Source of the DNA: Catellatospora sp. KI3
GTDB lineage: Bacteria > Actinomycetota > Actinomycetes > Mycobacteriales > Micromonosporaceae
DNA length: 64,000 bases
NCBI RefSeq assembly: GCF_029948125.1
Contig: NZ_JASAMB010000017.1
Coordinates: 62,001-126,000 of the forward strand
Direction of reading: 5' to 3'
Positions within the stretch are counted from its first letter, which is position 1; the number at the start of each line of letters is the position of its first letter. The notes beneath the pieces were generated by a model that saw nothing but the letters and a program-made list of their open reading frames with translations, was not told where the DNA came from and ran no database searches. This document shows, in pieces, positions 61,430 through 64,000 of the stretch. A program made the position numbers and the translations under genes.

Positions 61430-62120
61430 CGCGGTACGCGGAGCGGGCGGTGAAGGCGATGCTGGCGAGCAGGAAGCCGAAGTTGACGACGGTGAACGCG
61501 GCCACGAACCAGATGGTCAGCGCGGGCGCGAACGCCAGCACCAGCCCCGCCACGAAGATCACCGCGCCGTAGTCGCGGACCAGCTTCACCAGCCGCACCG
61601 GCAGCGACGTCGAGGTGACCATGGACTGGGCCTTGTCGCCGGTGGCCAGGACGCTGGTCACCAGGTTGACCATCCAGGAGCCCGCGAACAGCGCGGCCAG
61701 CCACACCGGGGGCCTGGCGACCGCGACCAGTGCGGTGACCAGGCCGATCTGCGCCGCCACGTCGCACAGGATGTCGATGCGCGCCCCGGCCAGGCTGCCC
61801 TGCTTCGTCACCCGGGCCAGCTGCCCGTCGGCGCAGTCCAGCGAGTACGCCACCTGCCAGCCGACCAGCGCCAGCAGGCCCAGCACCAGCCCGCCCTGCC
61901 CGCGTACCACCAGCAGGGTCGACACGGTCAGCCCGAGCACCAGGTTGGCCAGGGTCAGCGTGGTCGGCTTGAGCCCGGTGCGCTCGGCGACCAGCGCGAA
62001 CACCGCGCCGAGCCGCTGGCTGAGCGCCTCGGAGAACAGGCCGCCGCCCCGGTTCACGGCGTAGAAGTCGGCGGCGGAGGGGCGCCGCACCGGCGCCGCG
62101 TGCAGCTCAGTCGATGACAT
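61425..62120 (-). CDS. CDP-alcohol phosphatidyltransferase family protein
   Basis: 231 aa with about six helices. The catalytic motif is complete: DCADGQLAR, then GARIDILCD (D-xx-DG-xx-AR...G-xxx-D-xxx-D). It joins a CDP-activated alcohol to a second alcohol. ATG 62120 overlaps the dehydrogenase gene by 14 bp. The stop codon lies in element B2, so the original C-terminus may have been slightly different. With the nucleotidyltransferase and G1P-type dehydrogenase upstream it forms a three-step set. Confidence 0.93.
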   Translation of the reverse strand: MSSTELHAAPVRRPSAADFYAVNRGGGLFSEALSQRLGAVFALVAERTGLKPTTLTLANLVLGLTVSTLLVVRGQGGLVLGLLALVGWQVAYSLDCADGQLARVTKQGSLAGARIDILCDVAAQIGLVTALVAVARPPVWLAALFAGSWMVNLVTSVLATGDKAQSMVTSTSLPVRLVKLVRDYGAVIFVAGLVLAFAPALTIWFVAAFTVVNFGFLLASIAFTARSAYRG

Positions 62121-63177
62121 CGGCGTAGTCTCCCACCCGCGCGCGGATCTGGTCGTAGTCCAGGTTCAGGTGCTCCAGGATGGTGTACCGGTCGGGCCGG
62201 GTGCGCGGGGCGTACGCCACCGCGCGGGCGAAGTCGTCGTCGCTCAGGCCCAGGTCGGCGGGGCGGCGGGGCAGGTTGTGCCGTTTCAGGCACGCGTTGA
62301 CCTCGTCGAACCGGGCCTGCTGCGCCGGGTCGGCCGCCGCCCGCAGGAACGTGCAGAACAGGGCGCCGAGGCCACACTGCTCGCCGTGCCCGCCGGTGCC
62401 GGGGTACAGGATGTCCAGCGCGTGCGAGATCTCGTGGCAGCCGCCGCTGGCGGGGCGGGACGTGCCGGCTATCGCCATGGCCAGGCCGCTGGTGATCAGG
62501 GACTCGGCCAGCACGGTCACGAAGCCGTCGTCGGTGACGTCGCCGGGGTGGCGCAGCACCGCCTCAGCGCCGGCCCGGGCCATCGCCACGGCCAGCCCGT
62601 CCACCGGCTCGCCGGTCACCTCGTGCGAGAGCTGCCAGTCGGCGATGGCGTTGATGGTGCTCAGGGTCTCGCCGACGCCCGCGCGGGTCTGCCGGTCCGG
62701 CCCCTGCTCGACGAAGTCGAGGTCGACCACGACCGCCAGCGGGATGTGCACGCCGTAGGAGCCCCGGCCGCCGTCGTGGTCGAGGGTGGCGATGGGGGAG
62801 GCGATGCCGTCGTTGGCCAGGCTGGTCGCCACGGTCACCATCGGGATGCCGTACCGGGAGGCGGCGTACTTCGTCGTGTCGATGGTCTTGCCGCCGCCGA
62901 TGCCGACGACGGCGTCCAGATTGCGTCCGCGCAGCTTCTCGCCGAGCGCCAGCGCCGACTCGACCGTCCCGCCCTCGACGTGCAGCACCAGCGCACGGCC
63001 GAGGGTGGGGGCGATCAGTTCGGCGATGCGCTCGCCCTGACCCGGGCCGACCACCACCGCGACGTCGCCACCGGCCGAGATGCGCCGGTCGACCAGCAGC
63101 GGTCCCAGCGCGGCGACAGCCCCGCGGCGTACGTCGATGCTCAGCGGGGTCTGCACCGATCGGGTCAGTAGCGGCAT
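62107..63177 (-). CDS. Iron-containing alcohol dehydrogenase / sn-glycerol-1-phosphate dehydrogenase-like
   Basis: 356 aa. NAD(P)-binding GIGGGKTIDTTKYAA, VATSLANDGIASPIA and metal-binding His in SGGCHEISHALD and GTGGHGEQCG agree with the G1P dehydrogenase/AraM branch, which reduces dihydroxyacetone phosphate to glycerol-1-phosphate. ATG 63177 overlaps the nucleotidyltransferase gene by 13 bp. The operon order (nucleotidyltransferase, dehydrogenase, CDP-alcohol transferase) suggests that the polyol phosphate is made, activated with CTP and transferred. The substrate assignment is inference. Confidence 0.88.
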   Translation of the reverse strand: MPLLTRSVQTPLSIDVRRGAVAALGPLLVDRRISAGGDVAVVVGPGQGERIAELIAPTLGRALVLHVEGGTVESALALGEKLRGRNLDAVVGIGGGKTIDTTKYAASRYGIPMVTVATSLANDGIASPIATLDHDGGRGSYGVHIPLAVVVDLDFVEQGPDRQTRAGVGETLSTINAIADWQLSHEVTGEPVDGLAVAMARAGAEAVLRHPGDVTDDGFVTVLAESLITSGLAMAIAGTSRPASGGCHEISHALDILYPGTGGHGEQCGLGALFCTFLRAAADPAQQARFDEVNACLKRHNLPRRPADLGLSDDDFARAVAYAPRTRPDRYTILEHLNLDYDQIRARVGDYADVID

Positions 63178-63914
63178 GCGATCTCCCGGGCGCGGGCCAG
63201 GTCGTCGTGGTTGTCGACCTCGACCCACTCCACCTTGCCGATCGAGGCGCCCCGCACGGTGCCGCCACGCTCGGCCAGCTCCTGGTAGCCGTCCTCGTAG
63301 TAGAGGTTGGGGTCGCGCTCCCAGGTGGCGCGCAGCGCGTCGGCCAGCGCGTCGGCGGCCTCGGGCCGGATCAGGGTGGCCCCGATGTACTCCCCGTGCG
63401 CGGTGGCCGGGTCCATCAGCTTGGTGATCCGGGCGAGGCGGCCGTCCGTACCGAAGATGACCTTCATCTCCTCGTCGGCCAGCTTCTTCACGTCGTCGAT
63501 CGCCAGCACGATGCCCGCGTCGGCGTAGGCGGCGTCGGCCGCCGCGGCCTGCAGGGTGCGCTCGATCGACACCGGGTGCACGGTGTCGCCGTTGACCAGC
63601 AGCACGCCCCGGGCGAAGTGCTCGCGCGCCAGCCACAGCGAGTACGCGTTGTTCCACTCCTCGGCCTTGTCGTTGTGCACGAGGGTGATGGTGACGCCGT
63701 ACTTCTCCTGCAGGGCGGCCTGGCGGACCTCGACGGCCTCGGCCCGGTAGCCGACCACGATCACTACCTCGGTGAACCCGGCCTCCGCCAGGTTGGCCAG
63801 GGCGATGTCGAGGATCGTGATGTCCCCGTCCACCGGCACCAGGGCCTTGGGCAGCGTGTCGGTGTACGGCCGCAGTCGCCGTCCAGCGCCGGCGGCCAGC
63901 ACCATGCCGATCAT
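63165..63914 (-). CDS. Sugar/alcohol-phosphate nucleotidyltransferase (phosphocholine cytidylyltransferase-like)
   Basis: 249 aa from ATG 63914, which has GAAGGAG 5 nt upstream; GTG 63920 overlaps that site. NTP-binding LAAGAGRRLRPYTDTLPKAL, the catalytic VNGDTVHP (Asp) and the C-terminal IGKVEWVEVDNHDDL agree with the LicC/CTP-type nucleotidyltransferases. Probably makes a CDP-activated alcohol for the transferase two genes downstream. First gene of the three-gene overlapping operon. Confidence 0.92.
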   Translation of the reverse strand: MIGMVLAAGAGRRLRPYTDTLPKALVPVDGDITILDIALANLAEAGFTEVVIVVGYRAEAVEVRQAALQEKYGVTITLVHNDKAEEWNNAYSLWLAREHFARGVLLVNGDTVHPVSIERTLQAAAADAAYADAGIVLAIDDVKKLADEEMKVIFGTDGRLARITKLMDPATAHGEYIGATLIRPEAADALADALRATWERDPNLYYEDGYQELAERGGTVRGASIGKVEWVEVDNHDDLARAREIACRY

Positions 63915-64000
63915 GGTCACTCCTTCGCAAGGGGTTAAGTCGCTGGTGAAGGCTACTGCACCGGTCGACTGGGCGATGGTGCGGACGTGGCCGGATGCAC

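Overview
This is a high-GC actinobacterial chromosome segment. The order fhaA-fhaB-pstP-rodA-pbpA-pknA-pknB, then trpG, a class E sortase, a DUF881 protein and crgA, with a tRNA-Leu just upstream of fhaA, is the arrangement found near the replication origin of Micromonosporaceae (Micromonospora, Catellatospora, Actinoplanes relatives). The genus cannot be fixed from sequence reading alone. No integrase, transposase, plasmid gene, CRISPR array or large biosynthetic cluster is visible.

Layout. 1-8261: end of a sugar-nucleotide epimerase, an ECF sigma factor with an overlapping membrane beta-propeller-like gene, and an OmpR-type two-component pair divergent from a lipoprotein / adaptor / MacB-type ABC efflux operon. 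8262-20926: tRNA-Leu and the growth, cell-wall and division operon, with trpG, sortase and DUF881 on the other strand and crgA. 21053-23191: etfD-like membrane Fe-S oxidoreductase, followed by 0.9 kb of gene-free, repeat-rich DNA. 24094-29699: two DUF21/CBS membrane proteins and two NlpC/P60 hydrolases flanking a LamG-like protein. 29781-33696: NrtR-type Nudix gene divergent from SPFH and NAD-kinase-like genes, then a TetR/thioesterase pair. 33921-47339: DUF3592 protein, a truncated hydrolase, tRNA-Gly, a PPOX-fold gene behind a perfect LexA box, dcd, a SpoIIE phosphatase, fadE5, sixA, HlyIII, a Cys-rich pentapeptide protein, pxpA, an NHL-thioredoxin and an MFS exporter. 47442-57276: an 800-aa low-complexity membrane protein, ABC-2 transporter, DUF4173 protein, a second two-component system and a Uma2 protein. 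57343-63914: surface-polymer genes (sugar transferase, GT4, CDP-alcohol transferase, G1P-type dehydrogenase, nucleotidyltransferase) with fpg between them.

How the parts connect. Three promoter regions (etfD, fadE5, hlyIII/pentapeptide) share a TTAC-N6-GTAA palindrome. This suggests one regulator tying an acyl-CoA dehydrogenase to the membrane complex that takes up its electrons. A Nudix/NrtR, SPFH and NAD-kinase-like trio has a palindrome on its promoter, pointing to control by NAD status. At least ten start codons lie 6-8 nt after a TANNNT -10 box, so leaderless transcripts are common.

The gene-poor gaps carry three families of dispersed palindromes (called A, B and C here). Two gene remnants end at such elements: an alpha/beta hydrolase without its N-terminal part and a P-loop ATPase fragment. 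Starts were chosen from ribosome-binding sites, ATGA/GTGA overlaps or leaderless promoters as stated in each entry.
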